Assembly: GCA_017643165.1 (NCBI GenBank)
Contig: JAEPNY010000002.1
Span: 748,979-812,978, forward strand
Reading direction: 5' to 3'
Length of the DNA stretch: 64,000 bases
Source of the DNA: Psychroserpens sp.
Lineage (GTDB): Bacteria > Bacteroidota > Bacteroidia > Flavobacteriales > Flavobacteriaceae
Positions within the stretch are counted from its first letter, which is position 1. Every line of letters begins with the position of its first letter. The notes under the pieces were generated by a model that ran no database searches, was not told the origin of the DNA, and saw nothing but the letters and a program-made list of their open reading frames with translations. A program made the position numbers and the translations under genes. Shown here one piece after another: positions 63,389 to 64,000 of the stretch.

Positions 63389-64000
63389 ATGAAACTGACC
63401 AACCTTTTATTGACTTGCGCAATTGCATTGATCTTTTCTTGTAAATCTGAAACTAAAGACATTGCGTTAAATTCAGTATTGTCCCAAGATAAATTGCAAA
63501 TACATCCGATCTCTCATGCCACGATGGTATTAGAAACTGGAGAAACAAAGATATTTATAGATCCAACTGGTGGTGCGCGGGCATTTAGTGAGTTTGGGTC
63601 ACCTGATATAGTCCTTATTACAGATGTGCATGGCGATCATTTCAATTTGAATACTTTGTCATCACTAAACTTGAGTAAAGCGACTGTAATAGCGCCTAAG
63701 GCCGTAGCCGATAAGTATCCTGATGACCTCGAGATAGGCACTAAGGTTATACTCAATAATGGAGATGCCATTGATTTAAAGGGCTATACGTTTAAAGCTG
63801 TACCAATGTACAATTTGCGTGAAGAGGCATTGAAATTTCATACCAAAGGTCGTGGTAATGGTTATATATTAACGATTAATGAAGAACGTATTTACATTTC
63901 TGGTGATACTGAAGATATCCCTGAAATGCGTGCTTTAAAAGACATTGACAAAGCTTTTGTATGCATGAATCTTCCTTGGACTATGACGGTTGAACATGCT
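63389..64000 (+). CDS. MBL-fold lipoprotein hydrolase, 3' end outside window
   Basis: An open frame from ATG 63389 to the window edge (204 residues visible). A lipoprotein signal (LIFSC, Cys18) leads to a metallo-beta-lactamase fold: HATMVLETGETKIFIDPTGG, then the metal motif DVHGDHFN and SGDTEDIPEM. This is a UlaG/YfhB-like MBL protein. It lacks the HxHxDH spacing of typical hydrolases (only VHGDH), as in that family. It is divergent from the coiled-coil gene; 172 bp separate the two starts. Confidence 0.85.
   Translation, partial: MKLTNLLLTCAIALIFSCKSETKDIALNSVLSQDKLQIHPISHATMVLETGETKIFIDPTGGARAFSEFGSPDIVLITDVHGDHFNLNTLSSLNLSKATVIAPKAVADKYPDDLEIGTKVILNNGDAIDLKGYTFKAVPMYNLREEALKFHTKGRGNGYILTINEERIYISGDTEDIPEMRALKDIDKAFVCMNLPWTMTVEHA

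Overview
This window is a contiguous chromosomal stretch from a member of the Bacteroidota, almost certainly a marine Flavobacteriaceae (Winogradskyella/Psychroserpens/Formosa-like; the genus cannot be fixed from the sequence). The evidence is AT-rich DNA, an absence of Shine-Dalgarno sequences, many TAnnTTTG (-7) promoter elements, T9SS type A sorting tails, TonB-type outer-membrane receptors, DUF5916 and DUF4834 proteins, and a PLP-enzyme pair resembling the capnine (sulfonolipid) pathway. No rRNA, tRNA, CRISPR, IS element or prophage was seen. No gene-free stretch exceeds about 300 bases; the largest is 761-1037, which holds only a promoter.

Region by region. (1) 1-16.7 kb: the tail of a receptor-linked secreted protein, a DUF5916 outer-membrane protein, a LolD-like ABC ATPase, TIGR02757, an S10 carboxypeptidase, an M61 aminopeptidase, a GT2 glycosyltransferase, and a BatA / dead-dihydroorotase / membrane protein / esterase operon. 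These are followed by a PhnP-like MBL hydrolase and a 483-aa conserved unknown. (2) 16.7-25.1 kb: Bcp, a cysteine-free endonuclease III, a 47-aa microprotein downstream of an ECF sigma factor, UvrA, a DUF3667 protein, and two paralogous secreted repeat proteins, each behind a sigma-54-like -24/-12 promoter. (3) 25.2-38.9 kb: an envelope glycan cluster (flippase, GT4, YfhO), DUF4834, a transporter-like barrel, a GNAT protein, an alpha-oxoamine synthase with a cysteine-synthase-like enzyme (candidate sulfonolipid synthesis), an S9 oligopeptidase, YbaB/EbfC and threonine aldolase. (4) 38.9-54.7 kb: a zinc metalloprotease, prfB with a programmed +1 frameshift, an ArsC-like protein, a TonB-type barrel, fumarase, two tandem FG-GAP/T9SS proteins, and hutI and hutG separated by an opposing coiled-coil gene. 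(5) 54.7-63.2 kb: an eight-gene co-directional minus-strand cluster built around an AAA+ ATPase, a long coiled-coil protein and several membrane proteins of unknown function. It is interrupted by a tandem hairpin (REP-like) repeat, and a divergent MBL-fold lipoprotein gene runs off the right edge.

The best candidate for an undescribed system is the AAA+/coiled-coil/membrane cluster at 54737-63216. Other notable points are the sigma-54-like paralogue pair, the dihydroorotase that has lost nearly all metal ligands, the Fe-S-less endonuclease III, the prfB frameshift with only a weak SD-like element, the capnine-type gene pair, and the microprotein next to the sigma factor.
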